From Heliocidaris tuberculata (lineage: Eukaryota > Echinodermata > Echinoidea > Camarodonta > Echinometridae), in assembly GCA_025618425.1 (NCBI GenBank), contig CM046836.1, positions 10,701,004 to 10,765,003 of the forward strand: 64,000 nucleotides of DNA, in the 5' to 3' direction. Below the pieces are notes generated by a model. That model searched no databases. It saw only the letters and a program-made list of their open reading frames with translations, and was not told the origin of the DNA. Both the position numbers and the translations under genes were made by a program. Shown here piece after piece: positions 1 to 12,600 of the stretch (positions are counted from its first letter, which is position 1; each line of letters starts with the position of its first letter).

Positions 1-636
1 ATTCAAAGTGTTAAGGATTAAAGAGCAAAAGGGGAATATTTATTTCATATTAAGACCTGCATGAAGGTTAAAGTGGAGTCAACTCAGAATTAACTTCCAC
101 ATATGTGCAAGTGCATGTACTGTGCACACATGCATCTACTAGTATTCTCACAAGATACATTTAACCTAATATGATTTTGATGTTAAAAACTTGCCAAATC
201 TCTTTACAGAAGTCATATTTAAGCTGGTATTTCAAATGATATAGTATTACCTGGGGTTTAAAAAAGAAGGTTGTATTGCAGTACTGCATACATGTACTTA
301 TAACCAACCAATAACGGTTTGTAATGAATTCATTCATATGTATATTAATATGTACACAGCGAGAGAGGTGTGGATGTGTGTACCATTCGGTTGAACCATG
401 TTAAATTTAGATATGATGGAACAGAATGAAGCAGGTCACTCTGTGTATTTACAAGCTTTTGCCTCCTGGCCTTCAAGTTTATTTGCTAAATCAGACAGAA
501 TGAAACAAATAATAATAATAAGCAACTTAACAAAACTAAAGACAACAGAACAGAATTATAAAGCTGGCAACAGCAACCGTATTACAAATTTTATTGAAAT
601 CTGTGATACGTGTATTCTTTATATGACTCCCAACAG
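1..636 (+). other. TOM1 intron (incomplete)
   Basis: Intron between an upstream VHS exon and the first exon in the window. AT-rich with several ACATGTA palindromes; no further feature recognised. Confidence 0.8.
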
Positions 637-846
637 GAGAAGATCCTGAGTTTAATCCAGTCTTGGGCCGACGCCTTCAAGAACGACCCTACCCTCCAGG
701 GCGTGGTCAAGGTGTACGAGGAACTGAAGAGCAAGTCCATTGAGTTCCCCCCAACAGACCTGGATGCACTGTCCCCCATTAGAACCCCTCAGAGAGTCAC
801 ACCAGAGGTAGACCCTGCCATGAATAGACCCGCTCCTACTAGACAG
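637..846 (+). CDS. TOM1: TOM1 exon: end of VHS domain
   Basis: The acceptor is CCCAACAG and the donor ACAG|GTACTA; the exon is 210 nt and phase 0 at both ends. It encodes [18 protein letters not shown] through SPIRTPQR and a Pro-rich linker. The [12 protein letters not shown] block closes the VHS domain in TOM1 proteins. Confidence 0.93.
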
Positions 847-3800
847 GTACTAAAATTCAGATGTTGCTTCACTATCCTGTCCTTCTCCAACCATATTATG
901 GTCACTCGGATGATTTGCTTTAGGACTGTATCATCTAGGTTACTTCAATTTCTGTTAAACAATGGCAAATAACCGGGCAGTTGTCTGTTAAAGGACAAAT
1001 ACAACATCATTTTAAACATATGGGACTGGCAAAGCACTCGAAAGAAACTTTATAAAGTTCCTCCTTTAGTATGTACACTTGCTAACCTTATTTTGTGATA
1101 GTTTATAATTTTAAGGTCAGTTCAAGCTCCAAATTGTCTAAATTTGTAGAGTGATACAGGCAGCCATATCTATTAATATATCCTTGCATGAGGGAGTGAG
1201 AGAGCTATACATACTCACTCCTGAGTACAATATAGCTGCCTCTCATTACCAAACAATCTTCTGCATTTTGAAGCTAGCAAGAGGATAATGTGTAACTAGT
1301 ACAAGTATAGACCAAGCTACATGTATAAGTAGCATACTTACCATACAGGAACTTTATATCAGCTCGTAGCTGGTTTGTTGGATTGGTATAATCAAAACAG
1401 GTAAACTGTAGATAAAGAAAGCATAGACCAAGCCATGTTATAAGAAAATTAAGGCACTGCTCTACTAAATTACTGTCTCATGAAGCCATTTTTCACTCAG
1501 TGATCACCTTCTACTCCAGCATTAATTTTCACTGCACTCCCAATATCAATTTTGCTAATTTCAGCCAACACAGACTAGACCTGGACCTCCTCCTGCCCAA
1601 GTACCCCCTCAGCAGCAGCAGCAGCAGCAGGAGGAGGGACCCATGACCTTCTCATCAGATCACATGACTAAGCTAAGAAGGGAACTGGATCTAGTCCTGG
1701 GAAATGTCAGGGTGATGTCTGAGATGCTCACTGAGATGCAGCCAGGACAGGAGAACCCTGATGATCTGGAGTTGCTCCAGGTTGGCACTCTTTGTATTAA
1801 TTAAAATGATAATGATTGGCTCCCATAGTGCTTAAACATGTGTATAAGCCGTAATTTTGACAAGGATGATATATCCGCAAGTTTTATGAATTGTTTTAGG
1901 GACAAGAATTTAACAGCATGCGAAAATGAGCCGGCAATGCATGAAAATATCTATTGTGAGTAGCTTGTGTTAATAATCCCAAAAAGCAACAACTTGTGAA
2001 TATGTTTCTGTGTCCCTGTCATCCAAGAAAAAAGCTTGTGCAGTATTTCATACATATACATGTATTTGAGATGGTCCAGAAATCAAATGTACTATTCAAT
2101 ATTTCTTACATCACTTGGTGCGAAAATAGAATGTACTAATTAATATTCCATATTTGACATGGTGCAAAGTATTTCTGCAGTTCAGAATGCTGGGAGAATA
2201 CATGTACATGTACATTAGTTGCTGTGTCAGGCAAGCATTGGGGAAGCTTTTTGTTTAGTCAATTGTCATGAGCAATCTTGTTCAAGTCTTGCAACACTGT
2301 TGTTCCATTTTAAACTTATACACCCAGAGTGATATATGTGGTATAGGAAGAATATGCCATTTCTAATGGGTTAATGAGTGTGCATTAAATTTGATTACTT
2401 AGAGTAAACTGGTCAATACTAGTCCTAGAGAGAAGATATAGAGCTGTAGGTACCCTAGAGCTCATTAGCAAGAAGAACTTGTTTTATCTAATGGGTTAAT
2501 AAGTGTGCTTTGAATTTAATTACCTATAGTAAACGGGTCAATTTTCTAGTCCCAGAGAGAAGATATAAAGCGGTAGGTACCCTAGAGCTCATGAGCATAG
2601 CCTTGACTTCTCATTACGTAATAATTAATCAGTCAGTCAATCCCCCTACATTATCTATCCATCCATCAGTCAGTGAATCAGTCATTTCAGTGTTTATCAA
2701 CGAACAAGTATTTTTCACTCTTGAATCGTCTCTTGTACAGGAACTGAACCAAACCTGTCGCATAATGCAGAAGAGGGTCGTTGAACTCTTATCGGAGGTC
2801 ACTCATGAAGAGGTCACAGGTAGGTGGCAAAAGTAGAAGTCATTCACATACCCCTGTATACAGTGTGAGTCAATAAAAAGGAAACCCAGAATCATCCATA
2901 AATATTTTTGTAATCAATACATATAGATTTAATCAAAGGTACCCACATTGTAGCCTATCATGTTTCCTTTTGATTTGACACCATGGTCAATAAAATCCGA
3001 CCATGGACAGCAGAACAGTAGCATATTTCCTGATTCATGTCAAATTTGCCTTTGCCCAAGTTTTGAATGAAATGGATGGTCAACCCAAGATTGGTTGAAT
3101 GGTTTCCATGCACAGTTGCATGCACTCACAAATAATGAAAGTAACTCCTGAACACTATTTAGCCCAAACTTGGGCAAAGATGTTTTTGAAATGCTTTTTA
3201 AAAATGGCCAGTGCTCAGTCATCCATGATAGCATTTTGGTGAGCAGCCTATCAAATTAAAGAAGACATTATCAACTATGATAAGATTATAGTACATATCA
3301 GCGATTTCACTTGGATTTTAAGATATTAGGGCTTGAATATGGGTTTCCTTTTTATTGACTCACACTGTATATGGATATTTCCTTTTTGAAAAGACAATGC
3401 CATGAAGTATGCATGCCAGAAATGACAAGCTTTGGTTAGGATAAAAGTCTAGAGAAATGACCCTGGGATAGGAATCATGAATCAGTTTGACCTCTGAATA
3501 AAAAATGGACCACCTCTTAGATTTTTGTATATCAGATGATTGTATAAAGTTGATATCCCCAAATTGATTTCCCTACTAGAGCTTGGATCAGACCAAAAAT
3601 CAAGTAAAATGATACTCTTTGATATTATTCTATGTTCATAACTCCATAATACTTGGTAGCGTTTGGGATTCCACGTGACCAAATACCTTGGACTTACCCC
3701 TGTAGGTCCCTTTGGTACTTACTGTATAAGCCATAAATTTCGCGGCCATAAATTTTCGCGAATAGGACTAACCAGACTATTTCGCGAGTGGTTGAATTCG

Positions 3801-4053
3801 CGGTCGGAAAATTCTCAAATCTACAAACAGCGGTGATGATAAAGCGAAGTGGTGAATTTCTGACCAGGAGACAACAAATTCAACCGACTTCTAATTTTGG
3901 CAATATTTTGGCGTGTTGTTAAATTCGCGACCCACTCACGATTCGCGAAATTCGCGAAAATAAAACCCCCGCGAAATATATGGCGTATACAGTACCTAAT
4001 GTATAACCTTTCTTTCTGAGAACCCCTAGTAAATTAATATCTTAACATATATG

Positions 4054-4087
<34 letters not shown>

Positions 4088-7000
4088 AGAGGGGAGGCAG
4101 ATTGATAGGGAAAAGACGAGAAGAGAAGAGATAGAGGAAAGGATGCATTTGAAACTATTTATATTTGTTACGCCTACTATTAAACTGAACATGGTTGTGT
4201 TTTCTCTTAACTCTCCATTTTTCCAGGAGAGTTACTGAGGGTGAACGATGACCTGAACAACATGTTTGTCCGCTACGACCGCTATGAGCGCTATCGTCAG
4301 TCCCAGGCACAGAGCACCCAACCAACTCAGCCTCCCTCTACAATGCCTGCCATGCCTGCAGTAGTCCCTGCTGCTGCTCCAGTTACAGTGAGTCTGGCTT
4401 TTCTCTTTAAAAATATGATAGAATTGATAGTAATAATAATGAGAATGAGAATAAGAGTAAGAATAAGAATAAGAATAAGAATAATAAGAATAAGAATAAT
4501 AATAAGAATAAACATAAGCATAAGCATAAGCATTTATAAGCATAAGCATAAGCATAAGCATAAGCATAAGCATAAGCATAAACATAAACATAAACATAAA
4601 CATAAACATAAACATAAGCATAAGCATAAGCATAAGCATAAGCATAAGAATAAGAATAATATTGGATATTCATATAGTGCTCATATCCAACATAAGGTGC
4701 TCAAAGCGCTCCAATATTACTCCGGCTGTAGCTAGGTTACCGATTTTGACGCTCACAGCATTCACAGAATTCCTTCCTGGCGGCACCCATTTAACATGTG
4801 GGTGGAGAGTGGCAACTGTGGACAGTAAAATAACATGTCACATTATCAGGCATATTGATGAATAAAAAAAAAAAAAGCTTTGAAAAAGGTTCTCGAGTAA
4901 AATTTATTTGAAAAAAAGGCCATTTGGTGTGCAGTCATATAACATTATGAACAGCAATCAAGGAATTTCTGCTGACTTGGAACCCATTTACCACAGTTCG
5001 GCTGAGAGAGAAAAACAACTTGATCAAATTATGTGAGCACAAGAACAAAATTGAACACAGAATGCCCCCTTGAATGAAAAAGCAACACTGTAAAGACATG
5101 CCTTAAGCTGACTCATCCATTGTTTGGTCTATGATGTTGCTTAGTGGATAAAGTCCTATATTAAGGGGACACAATTATTTCATGCAAGTCAATACAATTC
5201 TGATTTGTAGTAACAGCAAAGTATCGCCCAGAATATCAGAAAGTTGATAGTGTTTTAAAAGCAAGTATCACCTAGTCATCATTTATGAGTGATCCCTTAC
5301 ATGGTGTACGCTTTTGTTTCCTGCAGGCACAAGCACCTGGCCAAGGGGAGAGCAACATTGGAACGTTGATTGATTTGGGATTGGACGAACCCGTCCCCGC
5401 CCCTGCCCCAGCCTACCCTGCGGAACCTGCCCCAGCCTACCCTGCGGCACCTGCCCCAGCCTACCCGGCGGCACCTGCCCCAGGATACCCTCCTGCCCCT
5501 GTCCCAGCCTACCAAGCAGCTCCGATGGGAGGGGGTACAGGCGGTCCTCCAGGGGGTGCCTACGATGGGCTTCCCTACCCCGAGGTGACCAATCAAGCCC
5601 CTGGAACAGGTCCTCTCACTGACCAACTAGCAGGGCTTTGTAAGTATTTGAATGGTTCCATCAAGCAGGACCATATGTAGATGACCAGATTTGTAAACTG
5701 ATGAAATGTAATGTTACACTGTCATGTAATTTGCTGCTTATCGGACAAAAACTTGGACACAGAATATGAGAAAATTATGTGAAGATCAAGATTATCAGTA
5801 TTATTATGAAGTATCGGCATCACCTGTGCGTGGGAGGGGAAAAGCGTATCAACCCACCAGTATCTCCTCACAGTGGGATGTGCAGGTGGACCAACACATT
5901 GGGGTTTCCCCCATTCTTTCACAAATAGTGCAGTGGGTTCTTAACATGCATAGGTTGCGACTCCTCAACACATCCTATCCAAGGGACAGAATGTTTTCCA
6001 CTGTTATCTAGCCTGTGTGTATAGAACAAGGGATGGGCATGTTAACACACAATGCAGGCTTTGGTCATCAGCCTGGGTTCGATTCAAACCCACAAAAGAA
6101 AGCTTAACACTTTCCCGAATTATAAGAGCTGTCTCCTCTTTTGCAAGGCGCTCGTGTATGTGTGATGTCATACAATGATTTTTCTTTCTTTATTTCTTTC
6201 TTTCTTTTCCTCTTCTTCTGTTTTTGTAATTCGTATTTTGTATTCTCTGTTATTGTTATATTGTATTCCTGGACATGAAATAAGATAAAACAAAAAACTT
6301 TCTGTTTAATCTGTTCAACAGCTATGACTGGAGGCAGTGTAAGCAACACGCTTGGTCAGATCAGTCATGTTCCTACCTCGGTGAACCCACCCCCTGCTGA
6401 AGACGACTTTGACATGTTTGCACAGAGCAGGGGCACTACCTACCAGGACAGCATCAGATCGTAAGTTACCAACACAAAATCTAGCTCCAAATTATTCCAA
6501 AAAAATTCTCTTTGAAAGGGTAGCACCAGGACTTTGGAATGAACTCTCATAGAAATCAAGCAATATTACACATTTGGCTCAATTTAGATGAGAGCTACAG
6601 CACAATTATTCTTGAATGTGTGAGGTTATGTAAGTGTAATGTGCGTATTTGTTGGCTAAATTTTTAGCAATATTCAAACAAGCATAGAGATCGTTTGGTA
6701 TTATAATGTTCCTAGGCAATGTGCTTTCATCATTATTGTCATTATTACTTCTTGCAGTGGCAGTACGTACCAAGACAATACCAACTTGGACCAGGCAGGC
6801 GGTGCTTTGGCAGGTTATGTACAGAACAGGTCCAATGCCTTCCCTCCTCCAGCAGTAAGTAGTAGTTCAGCTTTATGTTACAATCAGTGGTGTACTCTGC
6901 CTTACTAAGGGAAGCCGATGATATATGGAATATGGCACAGATTAGTTCGGAAATTCTGTAAAGGGGGCCAATTACCCTCCCCCCCCCCCCCCACACACAC

Positions 7001-9648
7001 ACACACATTCAAATTGGGGGGGGAAATCTTTTGACAGCATAAAAATTATCCTGCAAAACTGTATGAGGTATTCAAACAGTTGGCTTAGAGCAGAAAAGGG
7101 ACTCTGTGTTGACAACCCCACAAAAGTTAACTCAGAGTCACATTTACCTTTATACTGTGTGCAATTTGGGTATTAATTATTTGAGTAGTAATATTTGAAT
7201 ATGACATGTTGAATCATAATGGTTAACGGCATAGAGAAGTCAATATGTACAGAGGAACAGTGTCTGGTGATTGATCCCCTTTAAATAAAAAATATGGACC
7301 ATGTGAGTATGCTGTGAGGCTACATATTTTCTGAAAGAATGTAAGACCTATCCATTGTATTTGCTTGTCAGATTACACCACTTTGTTGGAATACTCCTGT
7401 GTCCTTGAAATGAGAAAATGTGAAAATTGTGCGATATATTGCTTGCTCCCTTTGCAAAACATAGTAGGGCTGTCAGGTTCATTTACTGTAGATATGATCA
7501 AGAGGTTGTGAATTTGAGGTCTTTCCAGTTCTTCTGTCATCCAGCGATACACAGCATTTTATCTGTAGTTGTCTCTCTCAACCATGGTGTAGTGAATGGT
7601 TACCTTTCATAATGCTAATCATTGCACAAGCCTCCTATTTTAGCATTTTACTGGTGTCTGCAAAATTCAAAGTACTCTTTTTCTGTTTAAAGCCAAGGAA
7701 TCATGCGTGTGATCGCCTACATGTATGACAATGTATTATTTTCATTATGCTTAAATCATTCAAAATCCATTTTACATTCATTTCATTTCCAAGATATGGG
7801 ATCATATCAAGAAGTCATTTATTCTCCTCTTCTTTGCCTCTATCAGTTTACAAGCAATTATCACCTACAAACTTGTAGTAGTCAGATTTTTGGTGTTGAT
7901 TCTTTGTTCATATTAATATCGAGGATGAAATGTTTCCTGTGGGGCTCTCTTGACAATTCATGTTCATATTTTTTGTTTAAGGAGAATGAAAATGCTATTC
8001 TATACTGAGTATTTAATTCTTTGTTTCATAGTGAAATTGAACATGGAAGTAAATTTTTTGTTTGTTTCAGAGAGAGCAAAATTCTATTTTTTGTCAAAAC
8101 TGGTAGAACTTTGACATTCAAATAAGCTTGGTGTGGGGTTTCTCCTCCAATGCATGGGATTGGTTAAGTTTTACATCAAATGTGTTATCAGCTAACAGGA
8201 TTAGTTAGAATCGTGGTAGAATCTCTCGTATTCACCATGCAGATGTAGTTAGAAATCATCTTATTTTCTTACATGCATTCAGTATGAGGCTGTTGTGAAA
8301 GATGAGGTAAGACGAATGAGAAATGGTAGCAGTCAGCGTAGATTAGTGGTTAGGTAGCACAGCGAATGAAGTGGCACATAAAGACGCAACCAGAATGCAG
8401 AAACCATGACTTTGTAGTAATACCTCAGCCACTCCTCCAAACGTGAGCCCTGTTTCATAAAACTTTTTTTCAATAACAAGTTGCAGTAACTATCATAAGC
8501 TACTGAAATCCTTGCATCTGATTGGCTGAGAACAAATTTGTCATAGAAATGTGGCTCCCAGAGCGATCGATTTTTGGCTATTCGGGGTAATGTAATTTGT
8601 GCCCAGTCTGCTGTCGGTCTGGGCCCTGTTTCATAACACTTGTTATCAATAAGAACTGCCTCATTTCCATGACAAATTTGCTCTCAGCCAATCAGATTCA
8701 AGGATTTCAGTAGCTTATAACAATCACTATAACTTGTTATTGATCACAAGTTTTGTGAAACGGGGCCCAGGAGCCTGTTTCATAAAACTTGTTATCAGTA
8801 ACAACTGCCCCCTTTCTATGACAAATTTGCTCTCAGCCAATCAGATTCAAGGATTTCAGTAGCTTATAACAATTACTATAACTTGTTATTGATCACAAGT
8901 TTTGTGAAACAGGGCCCAGGAGCCTGTTTCATAAAACTTGTTATCAGTAACAACTGCCCCCTTTCTATGACAAATTTGCTCTCAGCCAATCAGATTCAAG
9001 GATTTCAGTAGCTTATAACAATTATTGTAACTTGTTATTGATGACAAGTTTTATGAAACAGGGGCCTGGTGTTGGTCTTGTTGGTGTGACTGGGGTACAA
9101 ATATGCAATCGAACTTATCTGAACTTATCGCCTGATTGATGTAAATGTAGGTGGGATACATATCTATACTACATGTAACAAACAATAGATCCTCATGTTC
9201 TGGATCTGCCTCCATTGCACTGAAATTTTGATTTTCAGCAATTACGGCTTTCGCTTTCCACATGCTGTACTTCCCACAACATTTCTCTATTGAAGCTACA
9301 GTGTACCTTGTGTGGGTTTCCCTTGTAAAATCTGTTAACCTTTATGAGTGTGTGAACAAGAATGTGTGAATTTGAATTCCCTCATCATCATCATCATCAT
9401 CATCATCCCTTTTTTCATTTATTGTCCATTGTGCCTAGAACCATGCCAAATGTATAAATTTTCAAAAATAACTGTAGAATTCCAACATATAGAAGTGTGC
9501 TGTGAACCATAGTTTTCCAACTTTAACTTTGTAAGCATTTGCTGTATGTTTTTGCCAAATTCACAAGATCCTAGACTGTGTGGAATGGGAGATAAGAAAA
9601 CAGGATCATTTTGCTTAAATTGTTATGTGTTTATTGTCTACTCTTCTA

Positions 9649-9684
<36 letters not shown>

Positions 9685-12600
9685 TCTTGTATATGACATA
9701 AATGTGATATTGATCAGTGATTATTTTACTCTTATACAGGGATTTTACATTCTTAGAAGAAATGGATCATGGAAAATACATTGTAGCTACATCTTCTACA
9801 GGACACAGAAGAAAAATATGTTCAAACCCCAAATTTAAGGTCCCAAGTTCTGGGAAGTGTAGTTAGATTTTATTGAAACACAACACGTGATATACTGGAC
9901 AGTGCTCAAATTAGATTAGTCAGTTTTTCTGAAACGTCATCGATTTCATTTTTGATAAAAGATGAAGATACGCAACATGTGATACCTACGTGTAGCAAGT
10001 GGGATAAAAAAGAAGTCAAAATATGTGTTGTACAGGACACAGAAAAAAAAAACCTAACATATTCATACCAAAAATGTAAGGTCTGAAACTGTAGGAAGAA
10101 AACTAGAAAGTGTAACACTGAATTTTTTATTTTCTATATTCAATCAGTAATATTATGTACAAGTGTAATTGGCCTATAAAACTCTGAATCTAATTCTTGT
10201 ACGATAGCTTTGTTTGCATTGAATGAAATGTCATAAGTAGAAACAATTTTAGAAAAGGATCAACTTTCCGGAATAACTTTAGAAGGTAATGCATCGTAAT
10301 TTCTGTCTTTTAATATTTTCAGCAGCAACCAACTGTTGCCCCGGCATCAAAAGGAGCAGGAGGAATGAATGAGATGGAGCAGTGGCTTACAGCTAGTGAC
10401 TTGGTAAGAGCAATTATTGTTGCCTAGCAACTACTCAATGATTCATGAGAGGATGCATTCATTCTTGTGAATGAATACTGACTGGTATCATATCTTAGTG
10501 ACAAATTTTATATCTTCCTCGTTGCATACACGTTTGGTTAATATTTTAATAATAACCTTTTAATATATCCTCAGTGGTGCTCTATTTTCATTTTCATTTT
10601 CATCACTATGAAGGAATTCATGGACAAATTGATTTCCCTAAGTTCCTAGGTTTGTAAAACAATCTGAAAATGAAAGCTAATCACGAGGTTCCAGGTTAGA
10701 ATTTCAAAAGAAATTGGCTTGAAGCGATCCATCATGCAGTGAATTGCTTACTTGGACCAGAAAAATATGAATCAATGAACAAAAACCTTCAGGAAATCAT
10801 ATTCACTGAGAAGTACAAGTCCCATTTTGTGCATATCTGACCACTTGTTATACACATGCTCAGGATGATTTCCATAGAGATTTGCTGATTACTCAGCTAT
10901 TATGCTTATGCATTTTCTACCAAAGTCATTTGGCAGATATCAATAATACTGTGTACATGTGTATGAAGTCTTAAACATTAAATGTTTGTACAATTTCAAA
11001 TGATTCTGTGAAAAATCCTTTTTCCGTCATCTCCATCATCTTAGATTATATTGTACCTCTGTCCAAAACCCTCATTAGTTTATTTCATTGTATATTATTT
11101 TTATCTTAACTCAATATGGCCATTTCTTAATAAATCAATGTTTGCTTTTTATCAATACAATGTCATAAGATCTAATTAATACTATCATTTTTATGAAGGT
11201 TGCAAATTGGTAGGAATACTCCCTAAGGTGTGGAGATGTTGCACACTTGTTATGCATGCTTGAAATCCAACGACATGTAATTATAATATTTTTAAGTGCT
11301 TTGAAGTAAAAGTATTCATAAATGTGATACATAAATGTAAAATAATATTATTATTTTTGATATCGTTGTTGTTATAATTATTATTATTATTACTGTACTA
11401 TTATTATTAATTATTTTATTATTATTTCATTTTAAAATTTGTTTCAACAGAACAAACCGCAAGATACGTATGCAGCCGCTAACACTAATTCACAACCTGC
11501 GTCAGGGGATGCAGGCATAAGCAGCTCTGGTGAGTATCAAATATCAATGTTTCTTTGTGTCTTTTTATGTCTCTCCTTGTTTGTGTCTGTTGCTTTGAAT
11601 TGTTTACCTCTGTATGTTTATGGATAGATGCTCAGGTACATACATGTACTTAATATAAAAGTTTTGTTTCTTTGTGTCTGTTTGTGTCTCTCTGTGTACA
11701 TTTGTGTCGATTGCTTTGAATTCTTTACTTCTCTTTGTTGACTTATGGATTTTCATGTACGTGTACATACATATGCTTCATACAACTGTCTAATTTATTT
11801 GTATCTGTTGTGTACTGTTAGCTTGTGGGTAATGCATGCTCAGTTACATACTTCATACAAAAGTTTTTGTTTCTTTATGTCTGGTTGTGTATTTCTTTGT
11901 TTATCTGTGTCTAGTGCTTTGGATGGTTTGCTTTTCTTGGTTAGCTTTATGGATAAATCATGCTGAGGTACATACTTGATACGAAAGTTTTGTTTCTTTG
12001 TGTCTGTCATCTTGAATTTTTTTCCTTTGCTGATTGCGGTATCACGTCCTTTTGTATTCAAGAATACTGTATAGTAATGTATTTATTTGTTTATGTATTT
12101 GTGTGTATAAATTTGGTTCTTATATCTTTCTCTATCCCCCTCTTTCTCTTTCTCTTTCTCTTTCTTTCTTTCTCTGTCTATCTCTGTGGCCATCTGTCTC
12201 CTCTGTGTGTGTGTGTGTGGAGGTGCCGTGGTCCAGTGGTTTAAGGCGCTTGACTGGAGATACGAGAATCGGGCGTTCGATCCCCGGCACGGCACTTATA
12301 CCCTTGAGCAATGCATTTTATCTACATTGCTCTTTTATCGTACATCAAATAAATGAAGTACTATAGGCATATTGATACCAACGTGTGCATGTGTGTTATT
12401 TAAAAAAAAAAAAAAAAGTGTGTTGGTTTCATCATCACTCTTTCTGTCTCTGTATCTCTCTTTTTGTCTTCCTTTCTCTATGTTTGTTTGTCTTCTGTTC
12501 TCTCTCTCTCTCTTCTATTAACTTTAATTTAATTCAGTTGAAAATTCATTGGTCATACCAAAAATCAAGTTGCATTTGGCATAAAAATCATTCTCTTGCT

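Larger units (their letters stand above)
6855..10322 (+). other. 3.5-kb TOM1 intron
   Basis: Contains a C/CA tract (6978-7007), a cluster of foldback units (8446-9067), (TCA)n at 9383-9408 and (ATT)n at 9648-9684. No exon was recognised. Confidence 0.75.

Noticed and set aside
4232..4735. Frames translating to Met-Leu, Lys-His or Tyr-Ala repeats
   Set aside because: They read the hexanucleotide array; only 4227-4387 is coding here.
6030..6080. tRNA-like B-box GGGTTCGATTC
   Set aside because: No A box or stem structure was found; chance or a very old SINE remnant.
12229..12302. tRNA gene
   Set aside because: A and B boxes are present but the T-stem does not pair and a SINE tail follows; called a SINE.
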